64,000 bases of DNA from Oscarella lobularis (Eukaryota > Porifera > Homoscleromorpha > Homosclerophorida > Oscarellidae): positions 6,995,733 through 7,059,732 of the forward strand of contig NC_089175.1 in the NCBI RefSeq assembly GCF_947507565.1. The letters run 5' to 3'. Made by a program: the position numbers and the translations under genes. The notes below the pieces were generated by a model. It saw only the letters and a program-made list of their open reading frames with translations, was not told where the DNA came from and ran no database searches. Below, one piece after another: positions 25,290-36,816 of this stretch (position 1 is its first letter; each line of letters begins with the position of its first letter).

Positions 25290-28075
25290 CTATTCGCCTC
25301 CTCCGGGTTTGCGGGCGACATCGAACGGGGTCCCCAACGGGGAAGCGAAACGAAGGAAAACGACGACACATCGCTCAAGCGAAGTATCAGACAGGTAAGA
25401 AGAAGAAGCAAAGAAACCCTACGATGTTTTTATAAGGTAACGTATGATTTCTCGTAATTCGAGTCCCGTTGAACCGAAACTAAAGCCAGTCTCTTATCAC
25501 ACTTTGGTAACCAAGGGGTTCACAGATTGAGAGAAGGGCTTAGGCATCACGAAAAAACGACTTACCTACCTAATTAGATTATATTGTGTTAAGATGTAGC
25601 TATTTATATTTGAATTAAATATTTATTTAAACTTACTTCTCCTAAGTTAAGTTAATAACTATTTATTTTTTATTTTCTAGTATCGATTTGCTGATAGAAT
25701 CGACGTCATTTTTATCAATCATTTCCAAGGCAACAACGTCACAATACCCGACGCGACGTTCGATCTCATCGAAGGTCCCAACGCGTTGGATAGTAGTCGG
25801 TCACGTGTCATGTTTTGTAATGAATCAATGACGTCGACTTCCTTGCCTAAAACCTAAATGTCTTGACTTTGAATCGGAGATGGCGAAGAGGGCGATTTAT
25901 TTCGCTATTATTGGAGCGATTACGCTTGTCTTTGCCTTCTTTCAAATTTCTCTCTGGGTGATGGCTTTGCAGAGGCAAATTACTCGAATGAGAAAGGCTG
26001 TTTCTTAAGGCCATTTTGGCGCAGGAAGTTGGCTGGTTTGATTTGCATAATCACGCGGAAATAATTAGCCAATTGGTTGAGTAAGCCATCAATAATAAAT
26101 AATTCTTCCTAATGATTATTCTATTAGTGGTATTGAGAAAGTTCATGAGGGGATTGGTGACAAAGTGGGCGTGTTCATTCAAGGGCTCGCCTCCTTTGTT
26201 GCCGGTCTCGGAATAGCGTTTTGGAAGAGCTGGGAAATGACACTCGTAGTCCTATCTCTCGTTCCCTTACTCGTCATAAGTCTGGCATTCACATCGAAGG
26301 TGAAAAACTCATTACTTTAATTAATCGGTATTTATTTATGTATTGTCTTAGTTGGTGGCGAGGTTTTCGACTCAAGTTCAAACGGCCTACGGAAGAGCCG
26401 GAGTCATAGCTGAAGAAGTTCTGGCCGCAATTCGAACAGTGAAGCATTTAGAGGCCAAAACAAAGCAGCTACAAAGTATATATAATTAATTAATTAATTT
26501 AAATAATTATTTATTATTTAGATATGAAGCTTGTTTGGATGATGCACGTCGTTTGGGAAGGAAGAAGGGCGTGTCATCGGGCGTGGCAGTGGGCTGTGTC
26601 TATTTCGTATTATTCAGCATGTTTGCATTAGCGTTTTGGTTAGCAGAAGGCCTACGTAAATCTAGACTTCATGCATACACGACTTTGTATATAGGTATGG
26701 GTCAAAGCTTATTGAGAGAGAAGAAATGACGCCAGGAAATGTCCTCACAGTAAGAAATGAATATAGAGCAATTATCTACATACGTGTGCGTTATACAGAC
26801 TTTCTATGCTCTCTTGATTGGAACGTTTATGCTAGGTTATGCTGCTCCGAATTTTTTCAAGTAATAGTCACGTGGAAAAGGAGTTTAATAGACTTATATA
26901 TTTTCTTTAGGTTTGCTACTGCTACTGGAGCAGCAGCCGGTCTTTTTGCAATACTAAATCACGTACGTGTCCTCATGTCCACGTTCTCCTCAATGACTCT
27001 CTTTCCACAGAAACCCAAAATTGATTCTTCTGCTGAAACGGGAATGCGATTACGTAGCGTTCAAGGTCTCATCGAATTTATTGACGTTGACTTCTCCTAT
27101 CCTTCGAGACCAGGCATCAAGGTCAATAGTGTTTCACATATATTTAATTCGTTGTTACAGATATTAAACAGCATCACGTTCAGTGTAAATAGTGGGGAAA
27201 CGAAAGCGCTCGTGGGCGCAAATGGATGTGAGAAAAGCACGCTGATACAACTCCTACAAAGATTCTATGACCCAACAGCAGGAAGAGTATATAAAAAATA
27301 TTCTTTACTCTCCAATGTTATGATCACGTTTCCTTCTCTAGGTCAAATTGGATGGCCACGACATTCGAAGATTAAATTTCCAATGGCTGCGACGTCAGAT
27401 AGGCGTGGTCAGTCAGGAGCCCATCCTCTTTGACGTCACAATCGAAGAGAACATTATGTACGGAAAAGAGGACGCCACGAAGGCGGAAGTCGTGCGAGCG
27501 GCGAAACTCGCAAACGCGCACTCATTATAACGAAACTACCGAAGGCAAGAGAGAGAGAGAGAGAGAGAGAGAAAGACCACGTGGTATTTCCTAATAATCA
27601 TTTTTCCTCATAGGGTTATCATACTCTCGTGGGAGAAAGGGGGACCCAGTGTTCGGGTGGAGAGAAACGACGCATCGCAATAGCAAGAGCAGTTATCCGC
27701 GATCCAAAAATCCTCCTATTAGACGAAGCAACGTCGGCTCTCGACTCGCACAACGAACACATAGTCCGAGAAGCATTAGACAAAGTCGTCACAAAGAAAA
27801 AGTCAATAATTAAATTAATATATTTAGGCGAGAGCAGGACGAACGACAATCATTGTCGCCCATCGATTGACCACCGTACAGAACGCCAACCTCATCATCG
27901 CAATCGAACACGGTCGCGTTGCAGAAAACGGCAAGCATGCGCAGCTCATCACCTTGGAGGCGTCTATCAACAATTAGTCAATGCCCAAGTAAAAGAATAT
28001 AAAAATTTATTATCGTATTATATTATTGTTTTTTTTCAAAGAGTCTTCTTGGTGACGTCAAAGACTGCAATTCCT
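25290..28075 (+). pseudogene. ABCB transporter pseudogene 2
   Basis: A longer + strand ABCB copy. The 5' coding exon has lost its start codon and about 80 bases (25300-25420). Exon 2 (25681-26083) has lost its first transmembrane segment and is out of frame. Later TMD1 exons are recognisable (26130-26300, 26350-26475, 26522-26640, 26697-26750, 26930-26963). Walker A at 27200-27250 reads GANGCEKST, with Glu replacing the last conserved Gly. The Q-loop exon has a one-base loss near 27525. The signature/Walker B exon (27620-27800) and H-loop exon follow. The copy ends in the linker exon at about 28075, fused to the duplicated ROCO promoter. A (GA)n tract expands in the NBD1 intron at 27550-27572. 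TMD2 and NBD2 are absent. Confidence 0.85.
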
Positions 28076-28084
28076 TGAACACCG

Positions 28085-29135
28085 TGTAGCGCACGCTAGT
28101 GCTTTTCATCGCCAGGAGCCAGTCGCTTTCGACGCTAAGGAATCGCGTCCTACTCATGCTTCGCGGAGATGCCGAAGTATTTGCAATTCCAATGCATCGT
28201 TTTGTCGACTGCAAACAAGTACAAGCAAAGAAACAGTTATACAAGACATGAAACAAGAACGAATTTGAAAGTCAGTTCCTCGTTCGATTTCTTGATACTG
28301 GTAGACCAACTTGTTGGTTCTTCGAGCGCGCTCGTTGGCAGCTCCGACATGATTACGTCGCCGGAACTGAACTGAATCTCTGTATGAAGGAGAAAATTGC
28401 CCTTTTAAAATTATATACAATTGCGTCTAGGCTGTGATAGAATTTCCAATTGGGGATCGTTATGAATCAACTTTCGCTTATGGAAAACAATTGGAGGAAT
28501 TTTCATTTCAGCTTTTGTGAAATCCTAATATGAAAATGGTGTCTCTAGTAGAATGATGCACAGAATCAATGAGATGCATATCTCTCTATTAGTGCAGAAA
28601 GACGGCGCATGGCGCTGCAAACGCTGGAGATTGGATTAATGGGTGGAGACACAATGAGGCTAAACGAAGCGCAAGAACCATTGCGGAAATAGTAATTGTA
28701 GAAATATTGTTTTTAATTTAAAAATATGTACAGTTCAGTTTCTATAGAAACACGGAATAGAGAAAGCGACATCTCTCGATCAGACTGCCGACGATTGCTC
28801 AAAATGAATTTTGAAAATGAATTTATTCTCTAATGCTCTAAGGCTAAAGGATGTGGCTCAAAGTTTATCAAAGTATTTGCATATTCCTGTCGCGTGATGC
28901 TTTGTTTCACCCCGTGACTCTATAGCCGCCGATACGTGCTATACCTCCCGTTCGAGCCGTTTGAGTCGTCGCCGGCGTGATTGTGTCGTACTGCAAAGGT
29001 TGCTGCCTCGACAAAGAACGATTTCGGTTTAGATCAATCATCATTGTTCTCCCTGGACCAAGTATAGACTCTTTGTGATCTCTCGTCCTTGACGCACTCG
29101 ATTCCATTTTCTCTATTCTATCCTCCTTCTCGACA
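28085..29135 (+). repeat. Duplicate of ROCO-1 upstream region
   Basis: Near-identical to 14165-15210, with small indels and substitutions, so it carries the ROCO promoter and leader. The junction with the ABCB linker exon at about 28075 marks the recombination point. It includes AATTGCGTCTAGGCTGTGAT at about 28418, a block also present at about 14492 and 21177 and, inverted, near 53655. Confidence 0.7.
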
Positions 29136-30449
29136 ATGTCTTCTGCGTGTCCGCCATCTCGAATTGGACACGTCGCCGCAGTTGTCAATGATGTGATGCT
29201 TCTGTGGGGAGGAATATCGGTGAAATCGACGGGAGACGAGTACGAGTGCTCTCCCGATGTGATCGAGTGCTTTGATTTGTTGACAAGACAATGGTATCGA
29301 CGACAAGCAAAGTCAAACAGCCCATCCGACATGCCTCATCCATGTTCCGATTCACGAATCGGCGTCGTTCAAAATCGGGACATATATCAATTCGGTGGTT
29401 CCTACTCCTCTTTCGGCCGTCGCGCCTTTTCGAACGCTCTCCACAAATTAGATGGTTTGACGCTCGAATGGGAACGAATCGTTCCCGAAAACCAATCGAC
29501 GCCCACCGGGAGATCGCATCATGGAGTGTGCGTGTTAGGAAAGGAAGGAGATGAACGCCTTGTCCTGATGGGAGGATTAGGAGCAAACGTTTCCTCAAAA
29601 CCGAAGGAAGCTCAATTCTTTCCTAATCCTGTTGATCCCTCCGAGGGGTGGAATAATGAAGTTTGGTTGTTTTCTCCCCAAAAGAGTGAGTGACGTTTAA
29701 ACTGTCTTTAATTTGATGTAGTCATTTGTTTGAAGGGACTGCGATTCTAGCTCAGTGCACAGGAAATAAACCATGTCCTCGGCAGGGGCATTCCTTTACT
29801 GCAGTTGATGTTAATCAAGCAATTCTTATTGGCGGTAATAATGGTATGCCAGTATTTTGTGATGTTTTTCTATTCGGGCTCAACTCACTGGTATAATGAG
29901 ATAGGTTTGTCATTAATTATATAAATAGTGTGTATTTTGCGTAGGAGTGGATTGAACTGAAATTGGATCATCCTCTCATACCTCGATTCCTCCATTCGAC
30001 GGTCGTTGTTAATATTCCCGCATTGGGGGGGCCAGTTGCGTTTGTCTTATGGGGATACGGGGAAGAAAGGTTTCCTCTGTCTCGCGCCCAAATGATTATA
30101 ATTCGCTCTCAAAAGTGCAATATGGTAATATAATTCTTTTTATATAACATTTTAACAAGACGTTTATTTGACAGGTGGAAATATCAGGTGAGCCAGCTCC
30201 AACAGGGTTTCAGTCGGTCTGCTCCGTCGTTAATAAAAGAGGTTTTTTGTATTTCTTTCGATTTGGAGGATCACCCCATCAATTGGATGGGGCACCGCCA
30301 GAGGCGCTGTTAGACATTTTGAAATACGGTAAAGTTATAACAGACTTTTTCAAATGGAATTCATAGGTTGCATAGATTTAAAAGACGATAGTGGAAAACT
30401 GTTTTGCCATGGTTTGAGCGGACCATATGAACAAGAAGTGAGTAAATGA
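29136..30449 (+). CDS. Kelch-only truncated ROCO paralogue (ROCO-3)
   Basis: Five exons (29136-29685, 29736-29890, 29945-30124, 30175-30328, 30376-30449) give 370 residues, closely matching the Kelch part of ROCO-1 (IGHVAAVVND, YQFGG, GRSHHGVCVLG, LMGGLG). All splice sites and the reading frame are intact. The Kelch region ends where ROCO-1 exon 5 continues; here the sequence reads through GAAGTGAGT and stops at 30447. The GTGAGT looks like a donor whose downstream exons (Roc, COR, Death) were lost. It may make a free Kelch propeller, or it may be an inactive truncated copy. Intactness after truncation favours recent origin or retained function. Confidence 0.7.
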
Positions 30450-32380
30450 CGAATTTTTTTTTCTTTGGAACCGTACATTTGTTTTCCGTTTTTGTCTTAC
30501 AACAGTCCCCAATCTCTGCTTTTATGAATTTTTTAGCTTTCAGCTTTTCTCGGTATGCGTAGCAATTTCAATTTTTACTATTGGTATCTTTTCAAGTTTT
30601 GTGCGTTCATATTGAGTAATCACGTCATCGCTTTCACCTCTTGACGCCAGTTGAGTTTCTTTCCTCGTGGAGAAGCGACATGAAAGCAATTGAAACCATG
30701 GGTAATTAATTAAAACTTGAATTATACATACCTATAAGGTAGCCTCGGTACCAGAAGGTCTGGTCTAAGGCAATTTAGTCTAACCTTGAAGTAACCTCGT
30801 AACCCAGAAGCACGGCTAAAGAAATTACTGCATTTTCTACGCGTCATCATTAGCGCGCTTGAAAAGAATCCTGTGTGGCTGTACTGTAGGTACTATCATC
30901 AGTATGGGCATAGATACAAGAGTATCGGAGAAACCGCTCAGTCATGAGGATTGTCGACGTTTGTCCTTCTCTCCTACGCCGTTGCCAGGAGCAAATGTGG
31001 GTCGCCGGACCAAAGGAGTCGAGAAGAAAACGACGTATAATCGTTAGATGAACATAAGCATTCGAAGCGCCCTCTTCTGTCCTTAGACTCGTTTTTTCTT
31101 CTCAAAGACGCAAGGCCGGTCCGTTGAGCGAGAACGATGTTTTCTTTCCTGCGGAAGCAGCCCCGCCCCTTCCTCATCGCCCAATGGCCGCGACGCATCC
31201 GCTCCCTCGTAAGCAATCGCGCGTCTATCGCTCCGTCGCTCCTTTGAATTTTGTTCAAATTGACTATTTCTGTCAGCGACTTAGTGAAGTCGTATTCGGG
31301 GGCCCCTATTTCGGACCCGCTGTCCATTCGTACTTGCTTCACGCGCTTTGCATATCAGAAAGTGAAATTTAGTACTATTTGCGTGACTAAATGCGTGTGG
31401 TAGATGCTGAAAGAAGAATCAATGGATCCTAAGGTCTGTCTTTCGGTCCCAAATGGTGTAAACGATAAGTGATATGACCCCTAAGGTATACATATTTTTG
31501 CAAATGATGCCAATGACGTCACGCAGCTGCTCACTACAGGCCCTTGCTGGTGTGGCCTTTGCAAGTGCTTCAACGATGCTGAATTTCAAGTACGAGCGGG
31601 TTTTTATAGAATTATTTAATCGCCCTCTCCTTTTCTTTAGATTTTGAGTGGTGATGGGACTTCGCCGGTTGGCAAAATCGTTTCTCAGTGGTCGAACGTC
31701 AGACGGAACGCGAGCGAATCGTGAAACTGACACGTTATCAGGGGAAGGAGCTACGAGATTTCCATGCTCTCTCAGAGAAACAGATGCAGGAATTGAAAGA
31801 AGAACGGATAATAGAATTAGGCAAAAAAAAGTAAGTCTTTGGCATGAGAACTCCTAGAATGGATGCCGAGGCTAAACGAGCGTTTTTGTATCAAGTTTCT
31901 CGCAACCAAGAGCTAATCAACTCCCCACTTCCTAGATATACTGTATTGTTAGCTGGTCCTCCAACTTGTCTGTACATGGTTGGGGCTTATGAGTAGCAGC
32001 TCTTGTAGGCTCCCTTTTCTGCTATATCGTTATCCACGATGTTTTAGCTATACATTTTAATTAAATTAAAATCTTTTTGGGTTATGTATTCTACGTAAAA
32101 TTACAAAGTTCAAAATTATGTTATTTTGAATAGCAAAATGCGATGTTGCTAATTCTTGCTCTTTCCCGCATGACTTGACAAATTTTTATTTTCTAATTTC
32201 TCAAACAATAGTTATCGTTGTTTGAGACCAATTGAGCTCAATGGAGCAAAAACCGTGAGCTAGTTTTGTATCTCACAGTTTTTCCAAATTGAACTCTCTT
32301 TCACCCTTCTTATAAAACAGAAGGGCATTTAATTTTCATATGACGTCACGGTATTTAACTATTTCTAAACAATTTATTTT
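30450..32380. other. Intergenic with boundary repeat D and coding-like fragments
   Basis: A short partial boundary repeat (ATCACGTCATCGCTTTC, then TTTCTTTCCTC) lies at 30617-30690. Two + strand stretches look coding but could not be joined: 31083-31372, after an acceptor-like CTTCTCAAAG, with a frame containing PLSENDVFFPAEAAP; and about 31660-31830, an RxxERxRIVKLTRYQ-type charged helix that ends at AAAAGTAAGT, a good donor. An upstream stop in the second frame suggests a decayed gene. I do not recognise the protein. Confidence 0.35.
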
Positions 32381-33170
32381 ATCTAATAGTTGGCATTTCT
32401 TTCTGCAGTCCATTGAAGTGACGAAGAGGTAGACCGCAGTCCCAACGTCCTCAGCATGACGGGTCGGTCCATCTGCCGGACTGCGGAGATTCGCATCTTT
32501 ATTCCATAGATGCGGTCTCCTAAACTGCTTGTATGCCTCCTGGATAACGAGGCCATAGCGTCTAAACTGTCCCATCTCCTGGGCAGGCCTACATCAACCG
32601 CTGAAGCGGTTGTGCGGCCCCGAGCTGGAAAACTGCCCACTCACAAGGCGTGTATCTCCGGACGAGGCTACTATCTATATTGGTAGTCTCTCTTGGAGAA
32701 TGACGTCTACAGCAAAATATGCCTGACTGCCTATTGATCTAATGAGGGCAGCTGGCATACATTTTCCCTGTGCCTTTGGGATGTATAATAAAAGGCACCC
32801 CTCGGAACAGACGGGTGAACTGTTCCTCCTTAGGGGGGCTTGGGTCAAAGCCCCCTCCCCGCATGGAAAAGCCAAGAGAAATTTTTATTTCGTCTCTGAG
32901 CTACTTCCGGGTTATTTCCGAGTATATGAAATAAAAACGTCATCTCTCTGTATGTGCTATGAGTCGTCGTGACGTGCGTGCCGTAGACGTTTATTGTATT
33001 CATGTGATACGGTTACAGTTCTGCGGCGTAAGAAAAACATTCAGCTTCACGTGCAGGAAACGAAAAAGTAAAAAAAAAACAAAAGAACTATCTAACTACA
33101 AATACGAAGAGCACACAGCTTGCAGATTTTCTCTCAGGCCCCAATGGGCTTTGGAGCTTCTAGTATAGTT
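32381..33170. other. Unrecognised GC-richer segment
   Basis: Base composition differs from the AT-rich flanks, and an AATAAAA hexamer occurs at about 32790. No family was recognised on either strand. It may be the remains of a mobile element. Confidence 0.3.
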
Positions 33171-33176
33171 GTCATT

Positions 33177-34045
33177 GATACCACAAAGACAATCAATCTA
33201 AAATGAATAAAATGGAGATCATGCATTATTGATAAACAGATCGCTTACCATGACATCCTGTGCAGCGACACGGTCTCAAAATTGCAATTCTCCACGGAGA
33301 AATAAAAGCGCCAGACGTACGTACGTACGTACGTACGACCTAAGAAAAAATCAACATCAAAATACTCTTCATATCCCAAGCATACCAGAATCGTGAGTCC
33401 GTCTGACGCCGCGCAGATTTTTTGCCAATCCGCTTTGGAGCTTCTGTTGTGATCGTTGGACACCACCTCGATTCTTCATCGATGTTTCCGAACGACTCTT
33501 TCTCTTGTGGCTAGAGAGCGCCCTAGTGATGCCAATCAATCTGAAATCGATAAAATTGAGATCGTATTATTGATAAAGTGATCACTTACCATGACATTCT
33601 TTGCTGTGACACGGTCTCAAAATCACAATTCTCCACGGAGAAATAAAAGCGTCTGACGTACATACAACCTAAGAAAAAAATCAGCATCCAAATACTCTTC
33701 AAATCCCAAGCATACAGGCTGGAATCGTGGGTCCGTCTGAACGCCGTGCAGATTTTCGCCAATCGGCTCTGGAGCTTCTATTGTGAACGTTGACACCACC
33801 TCGATTCTTCATCAATCTTTCCGAACGACTCTTTCCCTTTTGGCTAGGAAATTGAATGACAATCAATCTAAAATCGATAAAATTGAGATCGTATATGCAT
33901 TACTGATAAAGAGATCACTTACCATGACATTCTTTGCTGTGACACGGTCTCAAAATCCCCACGGAGAAATAAAAGCGTCAGACATACGTACGACCTAAGA
34001 AAAAGAATCAGCATCCAAATACTCTTCATGTCCCAAGCATACCCG
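33177..34045 (-). repeat. Three tandem ~330 bp units with minus-strand splice-like signals
   Basis: Units begin near 33177, 33525 and 33855; the third is shorter. Shared blocks are CTTACCATGACAT, ACACGGTCTCAAAAT, CCACGGAGAAATAAAAGCG, CCTAAGAAAAA and TCCCAAGCATAC. On the minus strand each unit has an acceptor-like TTTTTTCTTAG, about 85-95 bases of exon-like sequence and a donor-like ATG/GTAAGTGATC, and most have a second exon-like block ending near GTATGCTTGGG. In unit 1 the frame reads FYFSVENCNFETVS; unit 3 is frameshifted. A simple (ACGT)n tract expands unit 1 at 33316-33340. This is either an exon array of an unknown gene or noncoding tandem duplication. Confidence 0.55.
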
Positions 34046-35500
34046 ATATCAAGTCAGAACGCCGTAACGTTTCTTCTCTCCGTCTCAATCAGCTTCTCTT
34101 CGGCACGACGATCGGCTTCTGCGACGTCTTCGGTTTCAAACGTAACTGCTTTTCAGGCGTCGTCATGGTCACGGCGACGGAATTTCTACGACGGTGCGGA
34201 CGTAAACGACGTCATTGTCGTCGCCACGGAAACGGAAAACTGACTTCCGGCGAGGTGGCGACAGACGGCACGAATTGCGGTGGATACTCGTTGCTAGAGG
34301 CAACGGAGCGGTGAAAATTTGCGATGATTTTTTATTGTTTTCGTGGCGTTTTTCTTTCTCCTAGGAAAGAACGGATGAAATAGAAGTCGCTCTTTTCCTT
34401 ATCGCTCACCGTTCGCTTTGACGTATGTAGCCTTCTATCGCTCCTCTTTGCCTACACAAGAGAGTGAGAGCTACGAAGAGATCGAGATCGAGAAGAACGT
34501 TACTTGATCGAATACTTGCACCGTTTCTCCGATCTTGAGCACGACTTCTCGATCGATTCTTGCTTCTTAGATGTGGATCGCTGCAAAAAAACAAGGAGAA
34601 AGTGATCGGCGAAGGCCGCGTGGAGAGATCGCTTTTTTTTGTCGCGAAAAAAGGGCACCCGATCGACCGAACGTTTGCCTACGTCGTCGTTTGCATTCTT
34701 CTTTAGCTCCGACGCCATCGCGGCGCCGAAGTCGAGCGCTTTCGGCTTCTACGCCACGATTTCTTCTTCATCGATTAGACGAAATCACGTGTTCGTTCGT
34801 TCTACGATGTCCCGTTCGATGACGAGCCGGCGAATGCCCGTTCTACGATAATCTACGCGAAACGTAAGAAAAGAAACCATGTAGAAGAGCAAGGCGACCA
34901 CGAGGCATCTTCCACAATCTTGAACTTGAGGCGAGAAAGCTTACATCATTCGTTGCTAAAAATAGAATTGCTGACCATAATCGTTGTGTAATCAACAGTC
35001 AAACCGGTTTTTATTTTCGCACCTATTCAGAGAAACCAATGACAGCTCTAGGTGAAACCACGTGACTTTGACGGACCAATGAGAGCAATGGGTGGGGCTA
35101 CGCTGTTCAAAAGCAACGCGCACACCGATTTCTCTTCAGTTGAGGCCTAGGGTGGGTGCGGCGTGGAGCAATCTGCGTCTCATCCTTGACGGACTGGCTC
35201 GGGAGATTGGCAAAAGGACAGTCAGGATTGTTGGATCAGCGTGGCCCACGGATTAATCCCGTGCCGGAGCCTGTAAGCAGGGCGATGGGGGGCTTCGGCC
35301 TCGGTTCACGCACTGAGCGGAAAGATCGCTTATACGTCTTATTGTTGCCAAACGAGCACGGCCTGCGTTAGGCAGAGTGGGCACGGCTGTATTCTGTTAA
35401 ACACAAAAGAAAGAACAGACAGACACGGCTCGGAGGGGGTGTCGCAAGCGGTCTGGTTGCCGGCACTTATCTCACCAATTGGCGCGATTAGATTGCTGAT
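34046..35500. other. CpG-rich unresolved region
   Basis: No gene recognised. The minus strand at 34400-34720 shows short exon-like blocks with plausible splice signals (an acceptor near CTTGTGTAG and a frame containing VVLKIGETVQVFDQ), but I could not assemble a transcript. CpG density at 34060-34260 and 34640-34860 suits a promoter. The GC-rich 35100-35500 part matches nothing I recognise. Confidence 0.3.
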
Positions 35501-36780
35501 GATCTGGCTCAGGAGACTTCGATTCAGGCATTGCACGTCCTTTCCTGTCGACTCCTACAAACTGTGGTCAGCCGCTCTCCTCCTCAGAAGCCCTGGTTCT
35601 TAGCTATATGCTTACCAATGTGGTCAGGTATCGTCGCGCCGGGGGATTCGGTATTAGGGGCCGACTACTCATCCAGGCGGATACTGATTGAGGGGGCCTA
35701 TGAGGTCAATATACTCGCCCGACACTTTTTGGAACCGGTGGTCATCGCTTGCGGTGGCTGCCATGAGCTACGTAGCGTTCGAACCTCCCCGTGGTGTAGC
35801 TCGGGTAATGCTAATACGAACGCATTCAGAAAAGGTACGTACCGCGATTATTTTAAAACAGTGACTAATAGGAGTTTGATTTTTAGGTGGTGCGTTGAAG
35901 AGCGATGAACGAAATCAAAGACAGACGAATGAAAACGATTCGCGAAGGCATATAGAAGGCCTGGAGGAAGGAACCAGAACGAAAGGACAAAGGAAGAATC
36001 GAAACATACTGTAGACATCTATATTATAGGTTTTGCATGAGCTCGTGTATGAAATAAAATGTGCGCAACGTATTCTCTCCTTCACACTTGATCCTCGCTC
36101 AGCCTGCGATCTAATGGACGATTTTCTGAACGTGGAATCCAGAGGCAAGCGTGTTTATGCGATATTCGTCAATGAAATGCGCTTGTAGCTGATTCGCGAC
36201 TCGCGATTTCGATTTCGTTTTCGGACCTAAAGGAGGCTTCGAAAATACAGCAGAACGTTGATCGGGACATCAGCAAAGACGAAGTGTAGCTAAACGAGGA
36301 TTTTATGTACATATCTAGGGACAATGGGAAAGGGGGAGATGGAATCTGTCGCTATTAAAAAAAGGAGGCACTGCGAAGCCTTTCTTGTACATTGGACAGG
36401 CGGAGAGACATCCGTCTTTCGTCTGCGCCGCGTTCTAAGCAAGTAGAGGCCCTGGACGGCAAGCAAAGGGAGATTTCTTCTAAGTAGCTGTGTCCAGACG
36501 ACCCGTATAATATAATCAATAAAATCAATAGAAAAGTTGAGCTAAAGATATTCGAAAAGTTGAACAGCACAACAGAGTCGTTTAGGCGTCTCAGCTGAAA
36601 AGAGAAATAGAACGTGCGCTAGAAAGGAACGCTCAAGAAGGCTCAAACGTTTACAAAATACCATCTATATGCATGACGTCACATATGTATGAAACATTTT
36701 ATAATGACAGTCAATAGAATGTCCACGCTAGAGGATATCGTATAAAGAGAGCAGCCGCACTTCCCAATATCTAATAATTA
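35501..36780 (+). other. Coding-like fragments, possible decayed gene
   Basis: A + frame from 35531 ends at AAAAG followed by GTACGT (about 35834), a good donor. An acceptor at 35885 continues in phase for about 40 codons. Further coding-like stretches occur at 36031-36188 (frame with CDLMDDFLNVESRG), 36229-36290 (frame with KEASKIQQNVDRDI) and 36375-36487. They are rich in charged, helix-forming residues. No family is recognised and the pieces do not join cleanly, so this is weak evidence for a gene. A TTAA/AATT tandem lies at 36776-36793. Confidence 0.3.
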
Positions 36781-36816
36781 ATTAATTAATTAATCATAAT
36801 CGATTTCTCTAAGGCG

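Noticed and set aside
33316-33340. Alternating ACGT run as a binding-site array
   Set aside because: It is a simple-repeat expansion inside one of the tandem units; the sister units have one or two copies only.
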